A stretch of 64,000 nt of DNA, from positions 7,089,501 to 7,153,500 of the forward strand of contig NZ_CP121668.1 of assembly GCF_029714425.1 (NCBI RefSeq), in the 5' to 3' direction. Positions 26,601 to 34,687 of the stretch are shown here, one piece after another. The position numbers and the translations under genes are program-made. Under the pieces are notes generated by a model. The model was not told the origin of the DNA. It did not search any database and worked only from the letters and a program-made list of their open reading frames with translations. The DNA comes from Bradyrhizobium sp. CB2312. Lineage in GTDB: Bacteria > Pseudomonadota > Alphaproteobacteria > Rhizobiales > Xanthobacteraceae. How positions within the stretch are numbered: the stretch's first letter is position 1; every line of letters starts with the position of its first letter.

Positions 26601-26864
26601 GCCGCCGACCGCGCGCACGCGCCGCAGCGCGCCGCGCACCGTCTTGTCGAAACGCTTCTCGTCGGAGAGCTCGTCGACGAGATCGTGGCCGGAAACGACG
26701 ACGATCGGCGCGCCCATCATGTCCAGCCAGAAGATCGGGCCCAGCTCCTTGGCCAGCCGCGTCAGATGCTGCACGGGGGCAGCGGAATCCAGCGACAGCA
26801 TGTTGCCGACCACCGGCTTGGTCGGCGGCTGCGGGATCGGATTCAGTCGGTTCTTGGATGACAT
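23628..26864 (-). CDS. CYP102-type self-sufficient P450-reductase fusion
   Basis: A 1078-residue fusion like Bacillus P450 BM3. The P450 domain (about residues 1-470) has the I-helix AGHETTSG, ExxR in KEALRLW, and heme motif FGNGQRACIGRG with the cysteine at residue 413. A flavodoxin domain follows from about residue 490 (LYGSNLGTAEE), then a FAD domain (RYYSISSS) and an NADPH domain (GPGTGLAPFRGF, with the C-terminal VLDVWAGG). It should hydroxylate or epoxidise fatty acids in the cytoplasm with NADPH, needing no partner. It lies downstream of an epoxide hydrolase and WS/DGAT gene in the same direction, with a repeat in the 124-bp gap. Confidence 0.95.
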   Translation of the reverse strand: MSSKNRLNPIPQPPTKPVVGNMLSLDSAAPVQHLTRLAKELGPIFWLDMMGAPIVVVSGHDLVDELSDEKRFDKTVRGALRRVRAVGGDGLFTADTREPNWSKAHNILLQPFGNRAMQSYHPSMVDIAEQLVQKWERLNADDEIDVVHDMTALTLDTIGLCGFEYRFNSFYRRDYHPFVESLVRSLETIMMTRGLPFEQLWMQKRRKTLAEDVAFMNKMVDEIIAERRKSSEGIDDKKDMLAAMMTGVDRSTGEQLDDVNIRYQINTFLIAGHETTSGLLSYTLYALLKHPDILKKAYDEVDRVFGPDVNAKPTYQQVTQLSYITQILKEALRLWPPAPAYGISPLADETIGGGKYKLRKGTFITILVTALHRDPTVWGPNPDAFDPENFSREAEAKRPVNAWKPFGNGQRACIGRGFAMHEAALALGMILQRFKLIDHQRYQMHLKETLTMKPEGFKIKVRPRADRERGAYGGPIAAASSVPKAQRQPTTRPGHNTPMLVLYGSNLGTAEELATRMADLAEINGFAVHLGALDDYVGKLPREGGVLIICASYNGAPPDNATQFVKWLGEDLPKDAFANVRYAVFGCGNSDWAATYQSVPRFIDEKLSAHGARAVYPRGEGDARSDLDGQFQKWFPAAAQVATKEFGIDWNFTRTAEDDPLYAIEPVAVTAVNTIVAQGGAVAMKVLVNAELQNKSGANPSERSTRHIEVQLPSSITYRVGDHLSVVPRNDPTLVDSVARRFGFLPADQIRLQVAEGRRAQLPVGDAVSVGRLLSEFVELQQVATRKQIQIMADHTRCPVTKPKLLAFVGEEAEPLERYRTEILSRRKSVFDLLLEYPACELPFHVYLEMLSLLAPRYYSISSSPSADPARCSVTVGVVEGPAASGRGVYKGICSNYLAYRRTGDTIYATVRETKAGFRLPDDPSVPIIMIGPGTGLAPFRGFLQERAARKAKGATLGPAMLFFGCRHPDQDFLYAEELKALAAGGITELFTAFSRADGPKTYVQHVLAAQKDKVWPLIEQGAIIYVCGDGGKMEPDVKAALVAIHREKTGSDAAASARWIEEMGTKNRYVLDVWAGG

Positions 26865-26900
26865 TTAACTGCGCTTCCCCCTGCCTCGGTATTCATCGCC

Positions 26901-26985
26901 GTCATTGCGAGCGAAGCGAAGCAATCCAGGAATATATCCGCGGAGGCAATCTGGATTGCTTCGTCGCTTCGCTCCTCGCAATGAC
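26901..26985. repeat. GTCATTGCGAGCG inverted repeat, third copy
   Basis: The left arm at 26901-26929 is identical to the left arm at 18101. The right arm at 26951-26985 has a short extra TCGCTTC segment. It occupies most of the gap between the epoxide hydrolase stop and the CYP102-type start. Confidence 0.88.
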
Positions 26986-26988
26986 GAG

Positions 26989-27984
26989 CTAGCCAAACCG
27001 CCTTCTACGCCATTCGATCAGCTTGGCACTGACCTCTTCCGGCTTCTCCTGCTGCGTCCAATGGCCGCTGTCCTTCACCAGATACTTCTCGAGGTCGGCG
27101 ATCAGCTTCTCCATGCCGTCCGCCGCCGACGGCGGCAACACGGCGTCGTTCTCGGCCATGATCATCAGCGACGGCACGCTGATGTGGTGGTCGAGCCCCT
27201 TCGACCGCTCCCAATTGCGCGTGAAATTGCGATACCAGTTGATGCCGCCGGTGAAGCCTGTTTTCGTGAAGGTGTCGACGAACACCTTCTTCTCCTCCGC
27301 CGACAGGATCGGCGTGCGCGGATCATGTTTGGCGTCGTAATTCGCGATCATCTGCGGGAACGCCAGGTTGATGCGGGGCGAAGCACCAATGCCGGCAATC
27401 GGCTGTTCCTCGGGCGCATCCGGAGGGCGCGCGGCCGGCTTGCGCATGAAGGCATCGAAGGTCTCTTCGACGCGGCTGCCGAAGATCTTGTCCGGCCCAC
27501 GCGCGGGGTCCTGGAATTGGACGATATACATCTGCTCGCCGAAGCGCTGGCGAAACAGCGCGATCGGATCCATCGGTGCGCGATCCCAATGCGGGGTGTT
27601 GACGCCGACAACGCCGGCGACGCGCGTGGGATGCCGCAGCGGCATCTGCCAGACGACGAAGCCGCCCCAGTCGTGGCCGACGAAGATCGCCTTGTCGATC
27701 CCGAGATGATCGAGCAGTCCGACGAGGTCGCCGGTCAAATGCTCCATGTCGTAGGCCTCGACCGGCTCGGGCCGGTCGGTCGCGCCATAGCCGCGCTGAT
27801 CGGGTGCGATCACGCGGATGCCGGCCTCGCTCAGCGCCTTGATCTGATGGCGCCAGGAGAAGGCGAGCTCGGGCCAGCCGTGGCACAGCACGACCGGCGG
27901 GGTGTCGCTCTTCGGGCCCGCATCGTAATAGCCCATGCGGATTCCGTTCGTCTGCGCGAACGCAAGCTGCGGCATTTCAGTCAT
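26989..27984 (-). CDS. Epoxide hydrolase (alpha/beta fold)
   Basis: A 331-residue enzyme with the epoxide hydrolase marks: HGWPELAFSW (oxyanion HGxP), the nucleophilic aspartate in GHDWGG, an acidic residue in AENDAVLP and histidine in DSGHWTQQEKP. It opens epoxides to diols through a covalent ester intermediate. The ATG at 27984 lies 10 bp after the WS/DGAT stop, so the two genes are in one operon. CYP102-type enzymes can form fatty epoxides, so a functional pairing with the next gene downstream is plausible but unproven. Confidence 0.9.
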   Translation of the reverse strand: MTEMPQLAFAQTNGIRMGYYDAGPKSDTPPVVLCHGWPELAFSWRHQIKALSEAGIRVIAPDQRGYGATDRPEPVEAYDMEHLTGDLVGLLDHLGIDKAIFVGHDWGGFVVWQMPLRHPTRVAGVVGVNTPHWDRAPMDPIALFRQRFGEQMYIVQFQDPARGPDKIFGSRVEETFDAFMRKPAARPPDAPEEQPIAGIGASPRINLAFPQMIANYDAKHDPRTPILSAEEKKVFVDTFTKTGFTGGINWYRNFTRNWERSKGLDHHISVPSLMIMAENDAVLPPSAADGMEKLIADLEKYLVKDSGHWTQQEKPEEVSAKLIEWRRRRFG

Positions 27985-27994
27985 TGCAAGCTTC

Positions 27995-29545
27995 CTATTC
28001 GGCTGCGCCCTTGACGTCTGCGGCCGGCGGCGCGTAGGCCGCCTCCAGCGCGGCAAACTCCTCCGGCAGCATGTCGCACATCACCTGCACATGCGGGATG
28101 ATGTTGGCGCCGACGATGAAGCCGAAATCGAGCTGGTCGCGATAGCTCTGCACGGTGATGTTGAGCGCCTGCCCGTGGGTCGAGATCGACACCGGGAAGA
28201 TGTGCAGCAGCTCGGCGCCGGCCGCATAGAGCGTCTGCCGCGGCCCCGGCACGTTTGACACCGTGATGTTGGCTGCCGGCGGCAGCACGTCCGACAAATT
28301 GGAGCGGCTGTAGAGCAGCGCCAGGATCTGCACCATGATCGGCGCGCCCAGCATCGAGATGTTGGAAACCTGCGGCATCAGGGCGCGCAACGGGTGCGAC
28401 ATCTCCTTGGACTTGGTCGACTGGGCGATGATGGCCTCCAGCCGCGCCTTGGGATCGTCGATGTTGGTCGCGATCGCGCAGATCATGCCGAACACCTGGT
28501 TGTTGGCCTCGGTATTGCCTTCCTCGCGCAGCGAGATCGGCACCGCCGCCGTCAAGGATTTTGCCGGCAGCGTGCCATATTGCTGCAGGTAGCGGCGGAC
28601 CACGCCGGAGGCGAGCGCCAGCACGACGTCGTTGAGCTTGCCGCCGGCCTGCTTGGCCAGCGCCTTCGCCCGCGACAGCGAGATCGACACGCCGGCGAAG
28701 CTGCGCTCCGACGAGATCGTCTTGTTGAGCATGGTCGGCGGCGAGACCATGCTGACGAGGCTCTCGCGCGACTTGGGATCAGAGACCTTGCCGAGCACGT
28801 CGGAGACGCTCTTGAGCACGGTCGGGATGTTGCCGGCAAAGCGCACCGCGCTCTCGATCTGGTACATCGCGTTGTCGAACAGGATCGAGCCGATGTCGCT
28901 CTTGCCGGTGCGCGGCAGCTGCAGGTTCTTTGCCGCTTGCGAGGCATCGAGCGGCTGGCTGAACAGCTGCTGATAGGAATCGAGCAGGTTCGCCGCGATG
29001 TCGCGCGGCTCCTGTCCGGGCTTCGATCCGCCGGTCGGCGGATCAACCTGCCGCGGGATCGGCGAGATGTCGTAGATCATGTTGGTCAGCGCCGCACCGG
29101 CGCCGCCGTCGATGGCGGCATGGTGCATCTTGGAATAGAGACCGACCTCGTTGTCCTTCATGCCCTCGAACACGTAGAACTCCCAGAGCGGGCGGGCGCG
29201 GTTCAACAGCTTGGCATGCATCCAGCCGACGATGCGCTCGAGCGTGGCGCGGTCGCGCGGCTGCGGCAGGCTGGCGCGGAAGATGTGGCGGTCGATGTCG
29301 AACTGGTCGTCCTCGACCCAGGAGGGATGGTCGATGTCGAGCGGGGCTTTCTCCAGCCGCGCCTTCAGGATCGGCGCGATGTGCAGGCGCGAGACGATCA
29401 TCGCCTTGAAGTCTTCGAAGAAATCGCCCTTGTAGTCGTCGGGCAGGCGAAAGATCGCCATGCTGCCGACATGCATCGGCATTTCCGGCGTTTCGAGATA
29501 CAGAAACGACGCATCCAGCGACGACAGCTTCTTACCGTCAGCCAT
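27995..29545 (-). CDS. Wax ester synthase/diacylglycerol acyltransferase (WS/DGAT)
   Basis: A 516-residue acyltransferase. The catalytic HHxxxDG is present as MHHAAIDGG (His141, His142, Asp146), with the N-terminal SSLDASFLYLETPEMPMHVG and the C-terminal NITVSNVPGPRQTLYAAGA signatures of the family. It transfers acyl groups from acyl-CoA to alcohols or diacylglycerol, making wax esters or triacylglycerols. The ATG at 29545 follows GGAGGGAAC; an earlier in-frame ATG at 29557 lies within that site. It is flanked by a lipase-like gene and the epoxide hydrolase on the same strand. Confidence 0.93.
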   Translation of the reverse strand: MADGKKLSSLDASFLYLETPEMPMHVGSMAIFRLPDDYKGDFFEDFKAMIVSRLHIAPILKARLEKAPLDIDHPSWVEDDQFDIDRHIFRASLPQPRDRATLERIVGWMHAKLLNRARPLWEFYVFEGMKDNEVGLYSKMHHAAIDGGAGAALTNMIYDISPIPRQVDPPTGGSKPGQEPRDIAANLLDSYQQLFSQPLDASQAAKNLQLPRTGKSDIGSILFDNAMYQIESAVRFAGNIPTVLKSVSDVLGKVSDPKSRESLVSMVSPPTMLNKTISSERSFAGVSISLSRAKALAKQAGGKLNDVVLALASGVVRRYLQQYGTLPAKSLTAAVPISLREEGNTEANNQVFGMICAIATNIDDPKARLEAIIAQSTKSKEMSHPLRALMPQVSNISMLGAPIMVQILALLYSRSNLSDVLPPAANITVSNVPGPRQTLYAAGAELLHIFPVSISTHGQALNITVQSYRDQLDFGFIVGANIIPHVQVMCDMLPEEFAALEAAYAPPAADVKGAAE

Positions 29546-29592
29546 AGTTCCCTCCACTCATATTCGACGGGCGCCTTTGCCGGCGCTTCTCG

Positions 29593-30393
29593 TCAGGCCG
29601 ATACTGCCCGCTCCGGCGGGGCATATGCAATGGCAAAGGGCCCTGCCCGGTCAAATGGCCAGAACTCTCCCTCCGGTTGCGCCAGCCGGTCCGCCACGGC
29701 CCACAATGCGGCGGGGTTCACCCCGAGGCCGATGTGGCTCGCCAGGTGGACCTCGATGTTCTCGGCGCGGTCGGACGGGCGGAGCAGACAGGTCCGCCAG
29801 TTCACGACGCCGTCGGCACGCGAATAGATCGACGTCGCGGGCACCGGAAGATCGCCGGCGATCGCCGCGCGCGCTTCGGCGAAATCCTCGACCCGGTCGC
29901 CGGACAGCGCCTCGTAGAGCCGCGTGGCGTTGGTCGCGCGTACGTCGTTCGCAAACGGGCTGCCGAGCGTGATCACGTAGCGGACCTTGTCGGGCGCCCA
30001 GAGCGCGAGATCGCGGGCATAGACGCCGCCGAGGCTCCATCCGACCAGGCTGACTTTGCGCCCGGTCGCGCCATGGATCTCGGCCAGGCGGGCGCGCAGC
30101 GACTCCCGCATCCGCCCGAGACCGCCGAGATTGCGGCCCATCCGCCAGGCATGTGCCTCATAGCCGAGCTCGCTGAGATAGCGTCGCATCGGTACCATCG
30201 AAAGATCGCTGGCGAGAAAGCCCGGCAGGGCCAGCACCGGATGGCCGTCGCCCCTGGGCGCGCGCATCAGCACGGGCGACAGCATGAGGCTCGCATTCAA
30301 TTCGAACAGCCCGCGCGCTTCGGCGAGCAGCAGGCCGAGAGCCGGCGGACGAAGCCGGTCCGTCTCCAGCGGCGCGTCCCGCCCGGGCGCCAC
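29593..30393 (-). CDS. Alpha/beta hydrolase, lipase-like (paralog of the gene at 15837)
   Basis: A 266-residue hydrolase with LALPGFLASD, the nucleophile motif GWSLGG, VITLGSPFA and SHIGLGVNPAALWAVADRL at the C-terminus. It shares these motifs with the hydrolase at 15837-16607. The GTG start at 30393 overlaps the upstream stop by one base (TAGTG). It lies in an operon with a DUF6489 protein and WS/DGAT, which suggests a role in acylglycerol or wax ester turnover. Confidence 0.85.
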   Translation of the reverse strand: MAPGRDAPLETDRLRPPALGLLLAEARGLFELNASLMLSPVLMRAPRGDGHPVLALPGFLASDLSMVPMRRYLSELGYEAHAWRMGRNLGGLGRMRESLRARLAEIHGATGRKVSLVGWSLGGVYARDLALWAPDKVRYVITLGSPFANDVRATNATRLYEALSGDRVEDFAEARAAIAGDLPVPATSIYSRADGVVNWRTCLLRPSDRAENIEVHLASHIGLGVNPAALWAVADRLAQPEGEFWPFDRAGPFAIAYAPPERAVSA

Positions 30394-30650
30394 TACTTCT
30401 TCTTGTCGCCGCTGCGCGGGCCGCCGAGGCCGGCCATCGCGACGAACATGTCCTGAAACCGCTCGGCGATCTTGGGATCGAAGGTGAACCAGCTCTGGAC
30501 CAGCGATTCCGGCGAGATCTTCTCGATGTTGCTCAGGACTTGCTGCTGCAGCTTGTCCATCACCGCCGTCTGCATCGGCGCCACGTCGGGCAATCCGAAG
30601 AACTGGCGGGCCTCAAGGGGGGTGCAGTCGATTTCGATGTTAACCTTCAT
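30393..30650 (-). CDS. DUF6489-like small protein
   Basis: An 85-residue protein: MKVNIEIDCTPLEARQFFGLPDV at the start (beta strand then helix), VMDKLQQQVLSNIEK and a lysine-rich end. I recognise the pattern as a small conserved alphaproteobacterial family (DUF6489 from memory) without known function. The ATG at 30650 follows GGAGGGG. It is the first gene of the operon leading to the lipase-like and WS/DGAT genes, so it may be a partner or granule-associated protein, which is a guess. Confidence 0.75.
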   Translation of the reverse strand: MKVNIEIDCTPLEARQFFGLPDVAPMQTAVMDKLQQQVLSNIEKISPESLVQSWFTFDPKIAERFQDMFVAMAGLGGPRSGDKKK

Positions 30651-31026
30651 GTCCCCTCCGGATCAGATTCGAGCGGCCTGTTGCAGTATCGCCGCGACAC
30701 GGTGTGCAACGCAAGCGACCTGAGACGGCCGGCTGGGCGCCGCCCTGCGCAAATGGCGGGTATGGTCAATCAAATCGCGAAGGCGCCGCACCGGCGGCCG
30801 GGCACGACCGTCCTGCCCCCGGAGGATTTCATAGGTCGAAAGTCGATATCGTCCACGGCCCGCTCGCTCCAAAATTACCGGTCAGCATTGCTGCACAGCG
30901 GTGCAACTTGGCGCGTTCCTTGCTGGAATGCCGCTTGCACGGGTCGAGAACTCTGGGCAACATGGATAAGTCAGCCCCGCCGAACAATCAAAAATCACCG
31001 GCGCGGGCGAGTGGAGAGGGTCAAGA
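30651..31026. other. Divergent intergenic region, 376 bp
   Basis: This gap separates the minus-strand lipid operon from the plus-strand ABC/GGT operon. It contains a sigma-54-type promoter element (listed separately), a TGCAC-AGCG-GTGCA palindrome at 30892-30905 three bases before it, and a GGAGAGG Shine-Dalgarno-like site just before 31027. I see no convincing gene in it. Confidence 0.7.
30908..30924 (+). promoter_or_regulatory. Sigma-54 (-24/-12) promoter candidate
   Basis: TTGGCGCGTTCCTTGCT matches the sigma-54 consensus YTGGCACGRNNNTTGCW at all but two positions, and the invariant GG and GC are exactly 10 bases apart. Transcription would start near 30935, about 90 bases before the first ABC-transporter gene. 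Sigma-54 promoters need an activator such as NtrC; I did not find a clear NtrC site. Confidence 0.65.
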
Positions 31027-32628
31027 ATGTCAGTCGGACGAAGTCTGTTTGCGGCGACGCTCGCCGGTGTGCTTGCGCTGGCGGTTTCACCGGCGTCGAG
31101 CCAGACGCTGCGCTACGCCAACCAGGGTGAGCTGAAATCGCTCGACCCCTACACGCTGAACGAGTCGACCACGAGTGCGCATCTCGGCCATGTCTATGAG
31201 GGCCTTGTCGCCCGCGGCAAGGACCTGAAGATCATCCCGGCGCTCGCCGAAAGCTGGGAGACGCCGGAGCCGACGCGCTGGCGCTTTCACCTGCGCAAGG
31301 ACGTAAAATTCCATAACGGCGACCCCTTCACCGCGGACGACGTCGTATTCTCGGCCGAGCGCGTGCGGGCGAAGGGCTCGAATTTCCAGAGCCGCGTTCC
31401 CGCCGATGCCAAGGTCGTCAAGGTCGACGACTACACCGTCGATTTCATCCTGACCTCGCCCAATCCCATCCTGACGGCGCTGTGGGCGACCTGGTACATC
31501 ATGGACAAGAAATGGGCAGAGGCGAACGATGCGGTGGCACCGACGCCGGCCGCGGCCACGACCCCGAGCTATGCCTCGCTCCATGAAAACGGCACCGGCG
31601 CCTTTACCATCGAGAGCCATCAGCCGGGCGTGAAGACCGTCTTCAAGGCCAATCCGAACTGGTGGCGCAAGCCGGAGCATAATCTGAAGGAGATCGTCTT
31701 CACGCCGATCGCAAACCCGGCCACGCGTGTCGCGGCGCTGCTGTCGGGCGAGGTCGACGTGATCGAGCCGGTTCCGGTCCAGGACATCGAGCGCGTCAAA
31801 GCGAGCCCCAACGCCACCGCGCTGACGGGACCCGAGCTCCGCACCCTCTTCGTCGGCATGGATCAGGCACGTGACGAACTCCTGTACTCCAACGTCAAGG
31901 GCAAGAACCCGTTCAAGGACGTTCGCGTCCGCGAAGCCGTCTACCGGGCGATCGACGTTGATCTGATCAAGAATCGCGTCATGCGCGGGCTCTCCACGCC
32001 GTCCGCACTGATGGTCGCACCGGAGATCTTTGCGATGTCGAAGGACTTCACGCGACCGAAGCTCGATCCTGACGCCGCCAAGAAGCTTCTGGCGGACGCT
32101 GGCTATGCGGACGGTTTCGAGGTGACCATGGACTGCCCGAACGATCGCTACGTCAATGACGCCGCGATCTGTCAGGCCATCGTCGGCATGCTCGCCCGCA
32201 TCAATATCAAGGTGGACCTGCTGACCCAACCCAAGGCCCAGTATTTCGCCAAGGTGCTGAAGCCCGGCGGCTACAAGACCTCGCTGTACATGCTGGGCTG
32301 GACCCCGGATACGCTCGACTCCCAGAACGTGCTCCACGACATCATGGGCTGCCGGGACGATCCCAAGGATCCCAACCGCGGTGAGGCCAATCTCGCAGGC
32401 TATTGCAACAAGCAGTTCGACGAGCTCGCCGACAAGGTTCTCGTGGAATCCGATACGACCAAGCGCGATCTCCTGATCAAGCAGGCCTTCGAGGTCTCGA
32501 TGAAGGACTGGGCCTACGTTCCGCTGCACCAGCAGGCGCTCGCCTGGGGCGTGTCGAAGAAGGTGAAGCTGACCCAGCGTGCTGACAACATGGTCATGCT
32601 CTACTGGGCGACCAAGCAGGACGAGTAA
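31027..32628 (+). CDS. Oligopeptide-type ABC transporter substrate-binding protein (system 1)
   Basis: A 533-residue periplasmic binding protein of family 5 (DppA/OppA type). The signal peptide is LFAATLAGVLALAVSPASS, with the mature protein beginning near QTLRYANQGEL. The family signature is visible in WRFHLRKDVKFHNGDPFTADDVVFS. It captures peptides or similar ligands for the permeases encoded next. It is the first gene of a 12-gene co-directional block and lies downstream of the sigma-54-like element. Confidence 0.93.
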   Translation: MSVGRSLFAATLAGVLALAVSPASSQTLRYANQGELKSLDPYTLNESTTSAHLGHVYEGLVARGKDLKIIPALAESWETPEPTRWRFHLRKDVKFHNGDPFTADDVVFSAERVRAKGSNFQSRVPADAKVVKVDDYTVDFILTSPNPILTALWATWYIMDKKWAEANDAVAPTPAAATTPSYASLHENGTGAFTIESHQPGVKTVFKANPNWWRKPEHNLKEIVFTPIANPATRVAALLSGEVDVIEPVPVQDIERVKASPNATALTGPELRTLFVGMDQARDELLYSNVKGKNPFKDVRVREAVYRAIDVDLIKNRVMRGLSTPSALMVAPEIFAMSKDFTRPKLDPDAAKKLLADAGYADGFEVTMDCPNDRYVNDAAICQAIVGMLARINIKVDLLTQPKAQYFAKVLKPGGYKTSLYMLGWTPDTLDSQNVLHDIMGCRDDPKDPNRGEANLAGYCNKQFDELADKVLVESDTTKRDLLIKQAFEVSMKDWAYVPLHQQALAWGVSKKVKLTQRADNMVMLYWATKQDE

Positions 32629-32644
32629 GTGTCGACATCTTGTG

Positions 32645-32674
32645 AAGTCCCGGAAGCCCAGGCTTCCGGGACTT
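32645..32674. other. Perfect stem-loop after the binding-protein gene
   Basis: AAGTCCCGGAAGCC (32645-32658), CA, and GGCTTCCGGGACTT (32661-32674) form a 14-bp perfect inverted repeat 17 bp after the stop codon, with no strong T-run after it (GCTATTTCG). Such structures often stabilise the upstream mRNA so that the binding protein is made in excess over its permeases; partial termination is the alternative. Confidence 0.75.
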
Positions 32675-32729
32675 GCTATTTCGAGCTAACGCAATGATGC
32701 GTGCTGTTAAAGAGATGTGAAAGGAACAG

Positions 32730-33710
32730 ATGCTCGCTTTCACACTGCGCCGAGCCATCCAGGCCATCGGTGTCATGATCGCCGTCGGGGTCATCGCGTT
32801 CTCGATGTTCCGCTTCGCGGGCGATCCCGTGAACCAGATGGTCGGTATGGATACGTCGGGCGCCGAACGCGCAGCGATCCGCAAATCGCTCGGTCTCGAT
32901 GATCCCGTACTGGTGCAGTTCGGCCGCTATATCGGCAATGCCGCGCAATTCAAGTTCGGCGTGTCCTATCAGTTCCGCCTGCCCGTCACCAACCTGCTGG
33001 TAGAGCGGATGCCCGCGACGCTGGAGCTCGCCATCTGCGCCACCATCTTCGCGATGATCAGCGGCATCCTGATGGGGGTCTATTCGGCGCTTCGCCGCGA
33101 CAGCTGGCTCGCGCACATATTCCAGGCCGTCTCGCTGATCGGTATTTCGCTGCCGACCTTCCTGATCGGCATTCTCATGATCTACCTGTTCTCGGTAACG
33201 CTCGGCTGGCTGCCCTCGTTCGGCCGTGGCGACGTCGTGCATATCGGCTGGTGGACGACCGGGCTCCTGACGCTGTCGGGCCTGAAGGCGCTGATCATGC
33301 CATCGATCACGCTTGGCCTGTTCCAGATGACGCTGATCATGCGCCTCGTTCGCGCCGAGATGCTGGAAGTGCTGCGGACCGACTATATTCGCTTCGCCCG
33401 CGCCCGCGGGCTCACCACGCGGGCGATCCATTTCGGCCATGCGCTGCGCAACACGCTTGTTCCCGTCATCACCGTCGCCGGCCTGCAATTTGGCTCGGTC
33501 ATTGCTTTCGCAATCATCACCGAGACCGTATTCCAGTGGCCGGGCATGGGCCTCCTGTTCGTGCAGGCCATTCAGAACGTCGATATCCCGATCATGGCAG
33601 CCTATCTCATGATGGTCGCCCTGATCTTCGTCACCATCAATCTCGTGGTTGATATCCTCTACACCATCGTCGATCCGCGGCTGCGCTCGACGGTCAGCCG
33701 GGCGCATTGA
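32730..33710 (+). CDS. ABC transporter permease, DppB type (system 1)
   Basis: A 326-residue inner-membrane permease with six predicted helices. It has the DppB-type N-terminus (FTLRRAIQAIGVMIAVGVIAF), and the EAA-loop region YIRFARARGLTTRAIHFGHALRN that contacts the ATPase. The ATG at 32730 follows AAAGGAAC. It pairs with the DppC-type permease that starts one base after its stop. Confidence 0.93.
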   Translation: MLAFTLRRAIQAIGVMIAVGVIAFSMFRFAGDPVNQMVGMDTSGAERAAIRKSLGLDDPVLVQFGRYIGNAAQFKFGVSYQFRLPVTNLLVERMPATLELAICATIFAMISGILMGVYSALRRDSWLAHIFQAVSLIGISLPTFLIGILMIYLFSVTLGWLPSFGRGDVVHIGWWTTGLLTLSGLKALIMPSITLGLFQMTLIMRLVRAEMLEVLRTDYIRFARARGLTTRAIHFGHALRNTLVPVITVAGLQFGSVIAFAIITETVFQWPGMGLLFVQAIQNVDIPIMAAYLMMVALIFVTINLVVDILYTIVDPRLRSTVSRAH

Positions 33711-33711
33711 G

Positions 33712-34674
33712 ATGAGCGAAGCCGTCGTTCCGCATACAACCGACAAGCGCGCTGCGGAGGCCCCCGGCTGGTTCAGGCGCGCGCTCGACAGCGACCTGTT
33801 CTATTCGTTCCGCCGCTCCAAGATCACCATGATCGCGGCAGGGGTAACGCTGCTGTTCTTCCTGGTCGCGATTTTCGCCTCCGTGCTGTCGGTGCAGAAT
33901 CCGTTCGACCCGGCGCAGCTCCAGCTGATGAATTCGCGCATCTCGCCGCTCTGGACGGCCGACGGCCAGAGCCCGTTCCTGCTCGGCACTGACGAGCAGG
34001 GCCGCGACGTGCTGTCGGCGATCCTCTACGGCCTGCGCATCTCACTGCTCGTCGGCGTGCTCGGCGTGGTCTTGTCCGGCGCGATCGGCATCCTGCTCGG
34101 GTTGACGGCCGGCTATTTCGGCGGCGCCGTCGACGGGCTGATCATGCGCATCGCCGACGTGCAGCTTTCCTTCCCGGCCATCCTGATCGCGCTTTTGATC
34201 AACGGCATCGCCAAATCGGTCTTTGGCAACAAGCTTGACGAGATGAGTATGTTGGCGGTCCTGGTCTTCGCGATCGGTCTGAGTTTTTGGGTACAATATG
34301 CGCGCACGGTGCGCGGCTCGGTGCTGGTCGAGAAGAACAAGGATTATGTCGCGGCTGCGCAATTGATCGGCCTGCCCGCCCCCGTGATCATGCTCCGCCA
34401 CGTGCTGCCGAACACCACGGGGCCGATCCTCGTGATCGCCACCATCAACCTGGCGCTCGCCATCATCACCGAGGCAACGCTCTCGTTCCTCGGCTCGGGC
34501 ATGCCCGAGACCATGCCCTCGCTCGGCACGCTGATCCGCATCGGCAACGGCTATCTGTTCGCAGGCGAATGGTGGATCGTCGCCTTCCCTGGGATCGCAC
34601 TCGCGGGGTTGATCCTGTCGATCAACTTGCTCGGCGACTGGCTGCGCGACGCCCTTAACCCGAAACTCCGATGA
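33712..34674 (+). CDS. ABC transporter permease, DppC type (system 1)
   Basis: A 320-residue permease with the long DppC-type N-terminal helix (KITMIAAGVTLLFFLVAIFAS), LGTDEQGRDVLSAILYG and the coupling loop YVAAAQLIGLPAPVIMLRHVLPN. The longer frame from 33649 overlaps the upstream permease; the ATG at 33712, just past its TGA, is the natural start. It forms the membrane channel together with the preceding gene product. Confidence 0.93.
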   Translation: MSEAVVPHTTDKRAAEAPGWFRRALDSDLFYSFRRSKITMIAAGVTLLFFLVAIFASVLSVQNPFDPAQLQLMNSRISPLWTADGQSPFLLGTDEQGRDVLSAILYGLRISLLVGVLGVVLSGAIGILLGLTAGYFGGAVDGLIMRIADVQLSFPAILIALLINGIAKSVFGNKLDEMSMLAVLVFAIGLSFWVQYARTVRGSVLVEKNKDYVAAAQLIGLPAPVIMLRHVLPNTTGPILVIATINLALAIITEATLSFLGSGMPETMPSLGTLIRIGNGYLFAGEWWIVAFPGIALAGLILSINLLGDWLRDALNPKLR

Positions 34675-34687
34675 GTATGCAGCGTTC

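Noticed and set aside
28394..29827. 477-codon plus-strand frame
   Set aside because: Antisense to the WS/DGAT gene, which has its catalytic motif and a good start.
30892..30905. TGCAC-AGCG-GTGCA as an NtrC site
   Set aside because: The spacing between half-sites (4 bp) is shorter than the NtrC pattern I know (about 7 bp), and it lies only three bases from the -24 element, where an activator site would clash with the polymerase.
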